The notes below the pieces were generated by a model. That model made no database searches. It worked only from the letters and a program-made list of their open reading frames with translations, and was not told the DNA's origin. Position numbers and translations under genes: made by a program. Positions 1 through 7,835 of a stretch of 64,000 bases of DNA are shown here, in pieces. The stretch is from NCBI GenBank assembly GCA_047722305.1, contig JBDNYM010000006.1, forward strand, positions 1-64,000, read 5' to 3'. The number at the start of each line of letters is the position of its first letter. Within the stretch, counting starts at the first letter, position 1. The stretch comes from JAKVJE01 sp047722305. GTDB taxonomy: Bacteria > Actinomycetota > Actinomycetes > Actinomycetales > Microbacteriaceae.

Positions 1-16
1 CATTCCAGGAAGGTGG

Positions 17-457
17 TTATCCAAGGAAAGCGGGTGGTAGGAGTGGTGGTGGGAGGGTAAGTAAAGCGGGTATCCAAGGAAAGCGGGTATGGTCGGTTAT
101 CGGGGTCTGGGAGTGGTGGTGGTTGGGGTGGTGGTGAGGGCTCGGAAGGGGGGGGTGAGATGTCGGTGGGGGGGGGGTTGTGGGTGGGGTGAGCGGGGCG
201 CGGGGGGGGGGTGGGGTGATGCGGTCGGTCACCCCCGCGCCGGCGGCTTCGCGGACCTCGACGCGGATGGGGCGGGTGCGGTCGTTGCTGGCCTGGTCGA
301 TGATCTGCGGGAACGACTCGCGCCGCCACGGCGGCGCCCACTGAGGCGGCGTCAAGGGTGCGCCGTCGAGGGTGGCAGTCAGAATGCCGTCCTCGTGCAC
401 TGTGAGAACGACGGTCGGAATGTTGACGGGCGGCTGGTCGGGTTCGCTTCGCTTCAT
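17..457 (-). CDS. Hypothetical transfer-operon protein, 3' part degenerate
   Basis: A 146-aa reading frame begins at an ATG preceded directly by the same leader found before two other transfer genes (458-474). The first 75 residues look like real protein (VVLTVHEDGILTATLDG, then WAPPWRRESFPQIIDQ). After about residue 80 it becomes almost pure Pro, His and Thr, encoded by the G-run tract on the other strand, so the true C-terminus is probably lost to a frameshift or sits at the first Pro run. It would follow virB4 in the transfer operon if the metal-resistance insertion were absent. I recognise no domain and its function is unknown. Confidence 0.55.
   Translation of the reverse strand: MKRSEPDQPPVNIPTVVLTVHEDGILTATLDGAPLTPPQWAPPWRRESFPQIIDQASNDRTRPIRVEVREAAGAGVTDRITPPPPRAPLTPPTTPPPPTSHPPLPSPHHHPNHHHSQTPITDHTRFPWIPALLTLPPPLLPPAFLG
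18..88. repeat. 18-bp direct repeat pair
   Basis: The sequence TATCCAAGGAAAGCGGGT occurs at 18-35 and again, identical, at 71-88, separated by 35 bases of G-rich DNA. It lies in the degenerate 3' part of the leftmost reading frame, so it probably does not encode conserved protein. Its role is unknown. Confidence 0.7.
100..222 (+). repeat. G-run tract, potential G-quadruplex
   Basis: The plus strand carries many runs of 4 to 10 G separated by one or two other bases, densest at 150-215. Such a run pattern can fold into G-quadruplexes. It also makes the minus-strand reading frame here a string of Pro and His codons, which looks like low-complexity readthrough and not a folded protein tail. Homopolymer sequencing error is possible. 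Confidence 0.5.
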
Positions 458-474
458 GCCCGGCAGGTGCGCCC
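458..474 (-). promoter_or_regulatory. Transfer-gene leader motif, copy 1
   Basis: Read on the minus strand this is GGGCGCACCTGCCGGGC followed at once by the ATG of the 146-aa gene. The same 17 bases with one or two changes precede genes starting at 14,744 and 25,934. There is no Shine-Dalgarno sequence, so the motif itself may set translation or be an operator. Confidence 0.5.
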
Positions 475-570
475 ACCGAATCGTGTCTCTAGACCCGCAT
501 CTAGCTGAGCCGGTTCTCGGCCCTTCTGGCCCGCTGGGCCCGTGGAAGTCTCAACGACAACCCAGATCGA

Positions 571-595
571 GATTCGTGACGAAAGTTCACGAATC
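571..595. repeat. Perfect 9-bp inverted repeat with 7-bp centre
   Basis: GATTCGTGA (571-579) and TCACGAATC (587-595) are perfect reverse complements separated by CGAAAGT. Two short arms around a 6-8 bp centre is the layout of tyrosine-recombinase core sites, and also of dimeric-repressor operators. It lies 57 bp upstream of a tyrosine recombinase that is followed by an HTH gene, so either role fits. Confidence 0.6.
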
Positions 596-651
596 CCGAA
601 GGTTTCAGCGTATTCTCGAAGCATGATCGCGATTACTGAAGACGCGAGACG

Positions 652-1731
652 ATGAAGCTCGCCGCGGTTCGGAGCATCGGGACTGCCCGCGGGTGGCAGA
701 CCGAGGCCGACGCCGCGGATTTCGAGCAAGAAATCATCGACCAGTTCGCGCTCGCGATGGCCGCTGCCGGGCTCAGCGATGGATACATCTCGCAGTGCCG
801 TTCGGCGGTGTTCGAGTTCCGCCACCACTTCGGGTTACCGCTCTGGCAGGCGAAGCCAGCCGATGCGGATGCCTACCTCGCGGGTCTGCGCCGGGCGGGA
901 CTCGCCGCCTCGACGCGGGCGAATCGGGCTGGTGCAATCGCGCAGTTCTACGACTTCACGATCGCCCGCTTCCAGGCCGACATCAATGCGCTGACAGACT
1001 TCGTGATCGAACAGCCCGTCGACGAGTTCAACCGGCAGTCAGGGTCGTCGCTGGGTAAGATCCGGGTTCCGCCATCTGACGTAGAAGTCGAAAAGCTGTT
1101 CACCTCCTGGGGTGCCTCGTTGGAGAGCGAGCGTCGCTACTTGCCGGCGGCCCGGAACTACTTCGCCGCGTCACTGTGGCGCCGTGTCGGGATCCGCATC
1201 ACCGAGAGCACGATGCTCGACTTGCGTGACTGGCGCCCGGACCTCGGTTCGCTGGGAAAGTTGCACGTCCGCTTCGGGAAAGGATCGCGGGGGCGCGGTT
1301 CCAAGCAGCGCCTCGTGCCAGCGATCAACGGGACTGATCGCCTGATCGATTGGTGGCTGGGTGACGTGCGGCATCGATTCGGCGATGACTGGGAGAACCC
1401 GGATGCCCCGATGATTCCGTCCGAGCGGTTCGATTCCGAACTCGCGCGGTGCTGCCGCGCGAGCGACGATGTCCTGCGCCGCGGCCTTCGGCAGGCAACA
1501 ATCCGTTTCCTTCCAGCTTGGGACGGCCGGATGACCCCGCACGTGCTCCGTCACTACTGCGCGTCGTCGCTGTATCTCGCGGGCATGGATCTGAAGGCGT
1601 TGCAGGAACTTCTCGGGCACCAGTGGCTCTCGACCACAACGCAATATATCCACGTCTCGGATGGGCACGTCGAGGAGTCATGGATGAACGCGAACCGGAG
1701 ACTTGAAGACCGATTTGAGGAGATGGGCTGA
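652..1731 (+). CDS. Tyrosine recombinase, first gene of recombinase module 1
   Basis: A 359-aa site-specific tyrosine recombinase. Residues 1-130 form the SAM-like core-binding domain; the catalytic domain follows with Arg182 (GIRITES), Lys210, the HVLRH box giving His297 and Arg300, His323 in LGHQW, and nucleophile Tyr332, so the full R-K-H-R-H-Y set is present and the enzyme is probably active. It is the first of three consecutive genes (recombinase, 108-aa HTH protein, 582-aa zinc-ribbon protein), and the same trio recurs on the other strand at 20,323-23,493. The length matches Tn554 TnpA-like enzymes, but the assignment to that family is by layout only. The ATG at 652 was used as the start; the upstream inverted repeat at 571-595 may be its site. 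Confidence 0.9.
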   Translation: MKLAAVRSIGTARGWQTEADAADFEQEIIDQFALAMAAAGLSDGYISQCRSAVFEFRHHFGLPLWQAKPADADAYLAGLRRAGLAASTRANRAGAIAQFYDFTIARFQADINALTDFVIEQPVDEFNRQSGSSLGKIRVPPSDVEVEKLFTSWGASLESERRYLPAARNYFAASLWRRVGIRITESTMLDLRDWRPDLGSLGKLHVRFGKGSRGRGSKQRLVPAINGTDRLIDWWLGDVRHRFGDDWENPDAPMIPSERFDSELARCCRASDDVLRRGLRQATIRFLPAWDGRMTPHVLRHYCASSLYLAGMDLKALQELLGHQWLSTTTQYIHVSDGHVEESWMNANRRLEDRFEEMG

Positions 1732-1735
1732 CGCG

Positions 1736-2062
1736 ATGAAATGGAACCTCCGAGTGCAGGCCGCTGAACGCGGGATCTGGAAGTCCGCCGAGCTGCGACG
1801 GATGCTCGCGGACGCGGGACTCGAGATCAGTCTGGGGAAGATGTCGGCCCTCTGGACCGGTACCCCGACCACGATCCGGTTGGACGATCTCGATGTCTTC
1901 TGCCACGTTCTCGGCTGCCAACCCACCGACCTCCTCGTGCCCGAACCTGACAAAGTCGCTGCGCGGAAACAGCAGCCCACCGATAAGGGCGCGGTGAACG
2001 ACGCACCGGGCGTGGTGAAGCCTCGTTTCGGGCCGAACGACCGGCCAGCGCCACCGGTATGA
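1736..2062 (+). CDS. Small Cro/C1-type HTH protein, second gene of module 1
   Basis: A 108-aa protein. Residues 1-70 resemble the Cro/C1-like HTH family: two helices ending at LRRMLADAG, a recognition segment around GKMSALWTG, then LDDLDVFCHVLGCQPTDLL, a typical fifth helix. The tail is Pro- and Lys-rich and probably disordered. The ATG at 1736 lies four bases after the recombinase stop, and the gene overlaps the next one by ATGA, so the three are co-translated. By family it should bind DNA as a dimer, either repressing the module or acting as a directionality factor. The equivalent gene in module 2 is at 21,989-22,330. Confidence 0.8.
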   Translation: MKWNLRVQAAERGIWKSAELRRMLADAGLEISLGKMSALWTGTPTTIRLDDLDVFCHVLGCQPTDLLVPEPDKVAARKQQPTDKGAVNDAPGVVKPRFGPNDRPAPPV

Positions 2063-3807
2063 GTCCCGCCCGCGGCCGGGGCGGGCCGCTCAGCCCGCCC
2101 TTGGCCTGCACCGCGTGCGGGGTCAATCCGGCCGCGTGGCTCACGCCCCGAGTCGACTACTGCTACGACTGCCTCCCTGGCGGCCCATTCACGCCACCGC
2201 CCTGCCGGAAGTGCGGGTCAGCGAGCTACTACAGCCAGGGGCTCTGCGCGCACTGCCATCCCGGCAGCCCGGGTTTCGTCGGCTCCTGCCGAGACTGCCT
2301 CGCCTACGGCGTCTATCGGCAGCACAACTGGCGTTGCTGGAAGTGCCGATGGTGGTTCCAGCACTACCCCCAAGGTGAATGCTCATCCTGTCACCGCACG
2401 GTCACGATCGGCGAGCAGGACTACTGCCGGCTCTGCCTGGAGACCGCCCGCTACCACCAACAGCCCGGCGAACCACTCGATCTCGGCGCTGCACAGAAGT
2501 GGGGACAGCAGTTGTTCTTCGCATCGATGAACGACCCTCGCCGGCCTGCCGCGCTCCGCACGCGGCCAGCGATGGGCGTGGCGGAGGCGCTACTCCTCAT
2601 CAACGCGCCGCCACCGCCCGAGAGCACCCAGCAGGTCCTCTTCCACGTCGACCCTGACCCCGAGCTGCTGCGGCAGCGAGCGAACGAGCTTGCCCGCCGC
2701 GACATCACCTCCCGAACCGAGCACTTCCTCACCGCCCGCGCCAGCGAGTACGCCTGGAGCAAACGGCAAACGAATCAGGTTCGGCGCACCCTCAAGGTCC
2801 TGCAACTCGTGTTCCCCGAAGCCAACCTCCAGTTCCGAGCGTCCGACATCCTCGCGCTACGCAGCTACAACGACCACAACGTCCGCTCCACGATCGAAAT
2901 CCTCGAAGACGCCGGCCTCCTCATCGATGACCGCGTACCCACCTTCGACCGGCTCTTCGCGCGCAAGACGGTGGATATCCCCGACCCGATGCGCACCCAA
3001 CTCGAACTCTGGCGCACCACCATGGTGAACGGGTCACCGACGCCACCGCGCAGGCAACCCCGCGAAGCATCAACAGTCAAGGCCCAGATGTACGGCATCC
3101 TCCCGGCCGTGACGACTTGGGTCGAGAACGGGCACACGAGCTTCGCCGAGATCAGCACCGATGACATTCTCGCCGTGCTGCCCGACGAGCCATCGCCACG
3201 GCACCTCATGCTGCTCGGCCTACGCACCCTGTTCAGCATCCTGCACGGGCAGAAGCAGATCTTCCACGACCCCACGAAGCGAATCCCGCTGCGACCGGCG
3301 AAGCGCAACGCACCGCTCCCGATGCACCCGAACGCGATCCGCGACGCCCTCACGAGTCCCGACCCGGCAGTCGCGTTCGCCGTCTCCCTCGTCGCGTTCC
3401 ATGCGCTCACGACCCGGCAAGTCCAGCATCTGCTCCTGACCGACGTCGCCGACGGGCGCCTCACCATGCCCGACGGCCGCATCATCCCGCTCGCGAAACC
3501 CGTGCTCGTGCGCCTGACGGCGTGGCTCGACCACCGCACCCGAAGATGGCCCGAGACGCAGAATCCGTATCTGCTGGTCACCCAGCAGACCGGACCCAGG
3601 CTCACCCCGCCCGGCCGCAACTTCCCCTGGAAGAAGGCCGGAATCTCCGCCCAGGCGCTCCGTACCGACCGCATCCTCTATGAGGTTGAGCAGACCGGCG
3701 GAGACGTCCGTCGGGTCTGCGACCTATTCGGCATCACCATCGACACCGCCCTCCACTACGCCCGCACCGTCACAGACCCGGCCAACACCAAGGTCGACAG
3801 CGTGTAG
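2059..3807 (+). CDS. Zinc-ribbon, degenerate tyrosine-recombinase-like protein, third gene of module 1
   Basis: A 582-aa protein with three parts. Residues 15-140 hold four CxxC...CxxC zinc ribbons (for example CTACG...CYDC, CRKCG...CAHC, CRDC...CWKC, CSSC...CRLC). The middle is helical, like a core-binding domain. The C-terminal 200 residues follow the fold order of a tyrosine-recombinase catalytic domain but lack key residues: the box I Arg is kept (FHALTTRQVQHLL), the box II His is replaced by Gln (QALRTDR), the LGH box reads LFGIT, and a Tyr survives near the end (ALHYART). It probably binds recombination-site DNA as an accessory partner and is unlikely to be a fully competent recombinase. 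The start overlaps the HTH gene by ATGA. Confidence 0.75.
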   Translation: MSPARGRGGPLSPPLACTACGVNPAAWLTPRVDYCYDCLPGGPFTPPPCRKCGSASYYSQGLCAHCHPGSPGFVGSCRDCLAYGVYRQHNWRCWKCRWWFQHYPQGECSSCHRTVTIGEQDYCRLCLETARYHQQPGEPLDLGAAQKWGQQLFFASMNDPRRPAALRTRPAMGVAEALLLINAPPPPESTQQVLFHVDPDPELLRQRANELARRDITSRTEHFLTARASEYAWSKRQTNQVRRTLKVLQLVFPEANLQFRASDILALRSYNDHNVRSTIEILEDAGLLIDDRVPTFDRLFARKTVDIPDPMRTQLELWRTTMVNGSPTPPRRQPREASTVKAQMYGILPAVTTWVENGHTSFAEISTDDILAVLPDEPSPRHLMLLGLRTLFSILHGQKQIFHDPTKRIPLRPAKRNAPLPMHPNAIRDALTSPDPAVAFAVSLVAFHALTTRQVQHLLLTDVADGRLTMPDGRIIPLAKPVLVRLTAWLDHRTRRWPETQNPYLLVTQQTGPRLTPPGRNFPWKKAGISAQALRTDRILYEVEQTGGDVRRVCDLFGITIDTALHYARTVTDPANTKVDSV

Positions 3808-3811
3808 CCGC

Positions 3812-3831
3812 CGCTGAAGGTGAACCTTCGG
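3812..3831 (+). terminator. Hairpin after module 1, also related to its left flank
   Basis: CGCTGAAGGTGAACCTTCGG can fold through GAAGGT/ACCTTC five bases after the stop codon, which suits a weak terminator. Its reverse complement also matches 596-610 (CCGAAGGTTTCAGCG) except for five extra bases, so the module is flanked by an imperfect inverted repeat. There is no T-run. Confidence 0.4.
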
Positions 3832-3883
3832 CAAACACCGGCCCAGGTGCAGCCCATCGACTTGCCGACTGCTTTGATAGGCG

Positions 3884-3907
3884 TCAATATAGATGCATGT
3901 CTATTCA
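3884..3907 (+). promoter_or_regulatory. Putative ArsR operator overlapping the trxB start
   Basis: ATAGATGCATGTCTAT (3889-3904) has perfect 5-bp arms ATAGA/TCTAT and overlaps the trxB ATG at 3897. A possible -10 element TATAGA lies at 3888-3893, only a few bases before the ATG, so the message could be leaderless. Placement over promoter and start suits an ArsR-family repressor released by arsenite. TCAATAT next to the repeat recurs in the second arsR promoter near 11,845. Confidence 0.5.
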
Positions 3908-4871
3908 AGAGGTCGAGTTGGTCATCGTCGGGTCTGGTCCCGCGGGGTACACCGCGGCGGTCTATGCCGCCCGTGCGGGTCTCGCTCCGGTCGTGATCGC
4001 GGGCTCGGTGACCGCGGGCGGTGCGCTGATGACGACGACCGAGGTGGAGAACTTCCCGGGCTTCGTCGACGGCGTGCAGGGGCCAGAGCTGATGGAGTCG
4101 ATGCGGGCACAGGCGGAGCGGTTCGGCGCCGAGATCGTCACCGACGACGCGACCCGACTTGATCTGGACGGCGACGTGAAGATCATCGAGACCGGCGCCG
4201 GGGTGACGTACCGGGCGCGGGCGGTGATCCTGACGATGGGTTCCGCGTACCGCAAGCTCGGCCTTCCCGAGGAGGAGCGTCTGTCCGGGCACGGAGTGTC
4301 CTGGTGCGCGACCTGCGACGGCTTCTTCTTCCGCGAGCAGGAGATCGTCGTGGTCGGCGGCGGGGACTCCGCGATGGAGGAGGCCCTGTTCCTCACCCGG
4401 TTCGCATCGAAAGTGACCGTGGTGCACCGCCGGGACGAGTTCCGGGCGTCGAGGATCATGGCACAGCGCGTGCTGGACGATCCGAAGATCGAGGTCGCCT
4501 GGAACAGCGAGGTCGCCGCGATCCTCGGCGACGAGCAGGTCACCGGGCTCACGTTGCGCGACACGATCACCGGGGCTGAGCGAACGCTCGACGCGACGGG
4601 GGTGTTCGTCGCGATCGGGCACGACCCGCGCTCCGAGCTCGTGACCGGGCAGGCCGACACCGATGCGGACGGGTACGTGCGGGTCGCGCACCCGTCGACG
4701 CGGACAAACCTGGCTGGGGTGTTCGCAGCCGGGGACCTCGTCGACCACACATACCGGCAGGCGATCACCGCCGCAGGCACCGGTTGCGCGGCCGCGCAGG
4801 ACGCCCAGCACTACCTGTCGAACCTCGCACCCGCCGCCGTTTCCGCACTGGTTCTGGAGGTCTCCGCATGA
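3897..4871 (+). CDS. trxB: Thioredoxin reductase, first gene of arsenic operon
   Basis: A 324-aa FAD/NADPH thioredoxin reductase that passes electrons from NADPH to thioredoxin in the cytoplasm. It shows the FAD site GSGPAGYTAAVYAA near the N-terminus, the redox pair CATC (Cys137/Cys140), the NADPH-binding GGGDSAMEEA with the HRRDEFRAS loop, and a C-terminal GDLVDHTYRQA FAD motif. The length is normal. It overlaps trxA by ATGA and heads a five-gene arsenic operon, so it very likely recycles the thioredoxin used by the thioredoxin-dependent arsenate reductases downstream. An ArsR-type operator overlaps its start. Confidence 0.95.
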   Translation: MSIQEVELVIVGSGPAGYTAAVYAARAGLAPVVIAGSVTAGGALMTTTEVENFPGFVDGVQGPELMESMRAQAERFGAEIVTDDATRLDLDGDVKIIETGAGVTYRARAVILTMGSAYRKLGLPEEERLSGHGVSWCATCDGFFFREQEIVVVGGGDSAMEEALFLTRFASKVTVVHRRDEFRASRIMAQRVLDDPKIEVAWNSEVAAILGDEQVTGLTLRDTITGAERTLDATGVFVAIGHDPRSELVTGQADTDADGYVRVAHPSTRTNLAGVFAAGDLVDHTYRQAITAAGTGCAAAQDAQHYLSNLAPAAVSALVLEVSA

Positions 4872-5194
4872 GCACCGTCACCCCTGTCACCGATGCCACC
4901 TTCCAGGCGGAGGTGCTCGAGTCCGAGCTACCCGTCGTGGTCGACATCTGGGCGACCTGGTGCGGCCCGTGCAGGGCGATCGCCCCGATCCTGGACCAGC
5001 TCGCCAGCGAGTACGCGGGCCGGGTAAAGTTCGTGAAGGTCGACGCCGACCAGAACCCCGAGACTGTGACCGCGGCCGGCGTGACCTCGATCCCGACCCT
5101 CGGCTTCTACCGGAACGGGGAACGGGTAGACGTGCTGATCGGCGCGCACCCGAAACCCGTCTACACCGCGAAGATCGAGGAACTGCTCGCATGA
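4868..5194 (+). CDS. trxA: Thioredoxin
   Basis: A 108-aa thioredoxin with the classical WCGPC active site at residues 31-35, the VDIWATW strand before it and the cis-Pro segment SIPTLGFY. It reduces protein disulfides in the cytoplasm. It overlaps trxB upstream and acr3 downstream by ATGA, so all are translated together. Its dedicated place in an arsenic operon suggests it regenerates the oxidised arsenate reductases encoded in the last two genes. The ATG at 4868 gives the canonical thioredoxin length; a longer upstream reading adds only trxB sequence. Confidence 0.95.
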   Translation: MSTVTPVTDATFQAEVLESELPVVVDIWATWCGPCRAIAPILDQLASEYAGRVKFVKVDADQNPETVTAAGVTSIPTLGFYRNGERVDVLIGAHPKPVYTAKIEELLA

Positions 5195-6279
5195 CCGACA
5201 CCCTGACCCGCACCGCCCCGAAACGGCTCTCCACACTCGACAAGTGGCTGCCGCTCTGGATCGGCCTCGCCATGGTCGCAGGCCTCCTGCTCGGCCGTTT
5301 CGTGCCCGCACTCTCAGACGCGCTCTCTGCGATGGAGGTCGGCGGGATCTCGATCCCGATCGGCCTGGGCCTGCTGGTGATGATGTACCCGGTGCTCGCG
5401 AAGGTCCGCTACGACAAGGTCGCCGCCGTCACGGGTGACAAGAAGCTCCTCGTCTCCTCGCTCGTGCTGAACTGGCTGGTAGGACCTGCGGTGATGTTCG
5501 CGCTCGCGTGGATCTTCCTGCCGGATCTGCCCGAGTACCGGACCGGGCTGATCATCGTGGGGCTGGCCCGATGCATCGCGATGGTCGTGATCTGGAACGA
5601 TCTCGCGTGCGGCGACCGGGAGGCGACCGCGGTGCTGGTCGCGATCAACTCCGTGTTCCAGGTTGTCATGTTCTCGGTGCTGGGCTGGTTCTACCTGACC
5701 GTACTGCCGGACTGGCTCGGCTTGGACGTGCAGGGGCTGGAGATCTCGGTCTGGCAGATTGCCTTGAACGTGCTCGTGTTCCTCGGGATCCCGCTCGTCG
5801 CGGGCTTCGCGTCCCGGTTCATCGGCGAGAAGCGCAAGGGGCGCGACTGGTACGAGGAGAAGTTCCTCCCGAAGATCGGACCGTGGGCGCTCTACGGGCT
5901 GCTGTTCACGATCGTGCTGCTGTTCGCCCTGCAGGGCAAGCAGGTCACGTCGCATCCGCTCGACGTCGCCAGGATCGCGCTGCCGCTGCTGGTCTACTTC
6001 GCGCTGATGTGGTTCGCCGGCATCCTACTCGGCAAGACCCTCAGCCTGGGCTACGCGCGGTCCACGACGCTCGCATTCACCGCAGCGGGCAACAACTTCG
6101 AGCTCGCCATCGCGGTCGCGATCGGCACCTTCGGCGCGGCATCCGGCCAGGCCTTGGCCGGGGTCGTCGGCCCGCTCATCGAGGTCCCCGTGCTCGTGGG
6201 CCTGGTCTACGTCTCGCTCTGGGCCGCGAAGGCCTGGTTCCACACCGACCCCTACACCACCGAATCGAGGACGTCATGA
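5191..6279 (+). CDS. acr3: Arsenite efflux permease, ACR3 family
   Basis: A 362-aa membrane carrier with about ten hydrophobic helices. It contains the ACR3 signature GLARCIAMVVIWNDLACGD with the conserved Cys needed for arsenite transport, and the AGNNFELAIAVAIGTFG helix near the end. It exports arsenite, the product of arsenate reduction, across the cytoplasmic membrane, driven by the proton gradient. Start and stop overlap its neighbours by ATGA. Within this operon it is the export step for the product of the two arsenate reductases. Confidence 0.95.
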   Translation: MTDTLTRTAPKRLSTLDKWLPLWIGLAMVAGLLLGRFVPALSDALSAMEVGGISIPIGLGLLVMMYPVLAKVRYDKVAAVTGDKKLLVSSLVLNWLVGPAVMFALAWIFLPDLPEYRTGLIIVGLARCIAMVVIWNDLACGDREATAVLVAINSVFQVVMFSVLGWFYLTVLPDWLGLDVQGLEISVWQIALNVLVFLGIPLVAGFASRFIGEKRKGRDWYEEKFLPKIGPWALYGLLFTIVLLFALQGKQVTSHPLDVARIALPLLVYFALMWFAGILLGKTLSLGYARSTTLAFTAAGNNFELAIAVAIGTFGAASGQALAGVVGPLIEVPVLVGLVYVSLWAAKAWFHTDPYTTESRTS

Positions 6280-7280
6280 CCGATACCGCCGTCATCGCCG
6301 ACGCCGACGCGTGCGCGCCGTCCACGGGGCACGCTATCGGGACCGAGGCCGCGACGACCGTGGCCGGGGCGCTGAAGGCGCTCGCTGACCCGCTGCGGCT
6401 GCGGATGCTCTCGGCGATCGCGACCGACCCGCGCGGCGAGTCCTGCGTGTGCGATCTCGCGGACCTCGCCGAGGTGTCCCAGCCGACCGTTTCGCACCAC
6501 CTGAAGGTGCTGAAGGAGACCGGGATGCTTCTGTCCGAGCGGCGCGGCACATGGGTGTATTACCGCGTCGCCCCGGGCAAGCAGCGCGCCGTCGCGGCCC
6601 TCCTCGACGCGTTCGCTCCGGCCGCGGCCGCAGCGGACGAGCCCGAAGACACCGCAGCCCGGGCCGAGGCCTTGCAGCAGATGGACGCACGGGTGACCCG
6701 TCTCGCGGAGGAGCTCGCGGACGAGCTGACCGGGCTGAATCGGGACCTCGTGATCGCGATCGTGCGCGAGTCCTACGCCGGGCTGGTGCGTTCGGCGAAG
6801 CTGACGGGGCACATGATCCCGCTGACCGAGCGGTTCGCCCGGCAGCGCCTGGCCGATCTGACCCGTGATCGGTCGTCCGGGGTGCCGCAGGTGCTGTTCG
6901 TCTGCGTGCAGAACGCGGGCCGCTCGCAGCTCGCAGCCGCGATCGTCAACCAGCTCGCCGATGGCCGGGTTATCGCCCGCTCTGCCGGCTCCACTCCTGC
7001 GTCGGACGTGCACCCGCACGTGCGCTCGCTGCTCACCGAGATCGAGGGCGAGCAGGAGGCCGAGACGGCGTTCCCGAAGCCCCTCACCGACGACGCCGTG
7101 CGCGCGGCCGACGTGGTGGTCACGATGGGCTGCGGCGACGTCTGCCCGATCATCCCCGGCGTCCGCTACGAAGACTGGGCCGTCGGAGACCCAGCGCTGG
7201 CATCGCCCGAGGGCGTCGCCGCGATCCGCGACGACATCGAGGGCCGCGTCCGCGGCCTCCTCGCCACCCTCACCGACTGA
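6276..7280 (+). CDS. ArsR repressor-arsenate reductase fusion
   Basis: A 334-aa fusion. Residues 1-110 form a winged-helix ArsR domain with the metal site ESCVCDLADL and recognition helix SQPTVSHHLKVL. A helical segment (about 125-200) follows. The last 125 residues are a low-molecular-weight-phosphatase-type arsenate reductase with the P-loop VCVQNAGRSQ near residue 210 and a second cysteine-containing loop MGCGDVCP. One chain therefore can sense arsenite, repress the operon and reduce arsenate. It overlaps acr3 by ATGA. Fusions of this order are known in actinobacteria. The catalytic Cys and Arg are present, so both halves look functional. Confidence 0.9.
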   Translation: MTDTAVIADADACAPSTGHAIGTEAATTVAGALKALADPLRLRMLSAIATDPRGESCVCDLADLAEVSQPTVSHHLKVLKETGMLLSERRGTWVYYRVAPGKQRAVAALLDAFAPAAAAADEPEDTAARAEALQQMDARVTRLAEELADELTGLNRDLVIAIVRESYAGLVRSAKLTGHMIPLTERFARQRLADLTRDRSSGVPQVLFVCVQNAGRSQLAAAIVNQLADGRVIARSAGSTPASDVHPHVRSLLTEIEGEQEAETAFPKPLTDDAVRAADVVVTMGCGDVCPIIPGVRYEDWAVGDPALASPEGVAAIRDDIEGRVRGLLATLTD

Positions 7281-7295
7281 AAGAAGCGAACAACC

Positions 7296-7700
7296 ATGAC
7301 CGACCAGAAGCCTTCCGTCCTCTTCGTCTGCGTCCACAACGCCGGCCGTTCCCAGATGGCCGCCGGCTATCTCCGCGAGTTGGCGGGCGACCGCGTCGAG
7401 GTCCGCTCCGCCGGGTCCATGCCCGCCGACCAGATCAACCCGGTCGCCGTCGAGGCGATGCGCGAGGAGGGCATCGACATCACCGCCGAACAGCCCAAGG
7501 TGCTCACCACCGAGGCCGTGCAGGCCTCCGACGTGGTGATCACGATGGGTTGCGGCGACGCTTGCCCGTTCTTCCCGGGCAAGCGGTACGAGGACTGGAA
7601 GCTCGACGACCCGGCGGGGCAGGGCATCGATGCGGTGCGCCCGATTCGCGACGACATCAAGGCCCGCGTCGAGACCCTCCTCGCCGAACTGCTCGTCTGA
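7296..7700 (+). CDS. arsC: Arsenate reductase, thioredoxin type
   Basis: A 134-aa arsenate reductase with the phosphatase-like P-loop VCVHNAGRSQM at residues 10-20 and the redox cysteines in MGCGDACPFFPG. It reduces arsenate to arsenite with electrons from thioredoxin. It is a paralogue of the C-terminal half of the preceding fusion protein, so the operon encodes two reductase domains. It starts 15 bp after the fusion gene, with AAAGAAG as a likely ribosome site, and ends before a strong hairpin. Confidence 0.95.
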   Translation: MTDQKPSVLFVCVHNAGRSQMAAGYLRELAGDRVEVRSAGSMPADQINPVAVEAMREEGIDITAEQPKVLTTEAVQASDVVITMGCGDACPFFPGKRYEDWKLDDPAGQGIDAVRPIRDDIKARVETLLAELLV

Positions 7701-7714
7701 GGAGCTGCGAGCAG

Positions 7715-7748
7715 CGGAGGGGCAGAGGCCAATGGCCCTACCCCTCCG
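7715..7748. terminator. Hairpin between converging arsenic and cadmium units
   Basis: CGGAGGGG (7715-7722) pairs with CCCCTCCG (7741-7748), and the inner GGCC/GGCC extends the stem around a short loop. It follows arsC and lies before the end of the minus-strand metal-ATPase unit, so it can stop transcription from both sides. No long T-run is present. Confidence 0.65.
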
Positions 7749-7835
7749 GTGTGTTTCCGGGTCCGCGAACTTTACGGCGAACACCGTTGTGCCGTGAGGT
7801 GTGACCCAGTGATCGCGTCACCGGTCGTTCTCGCT

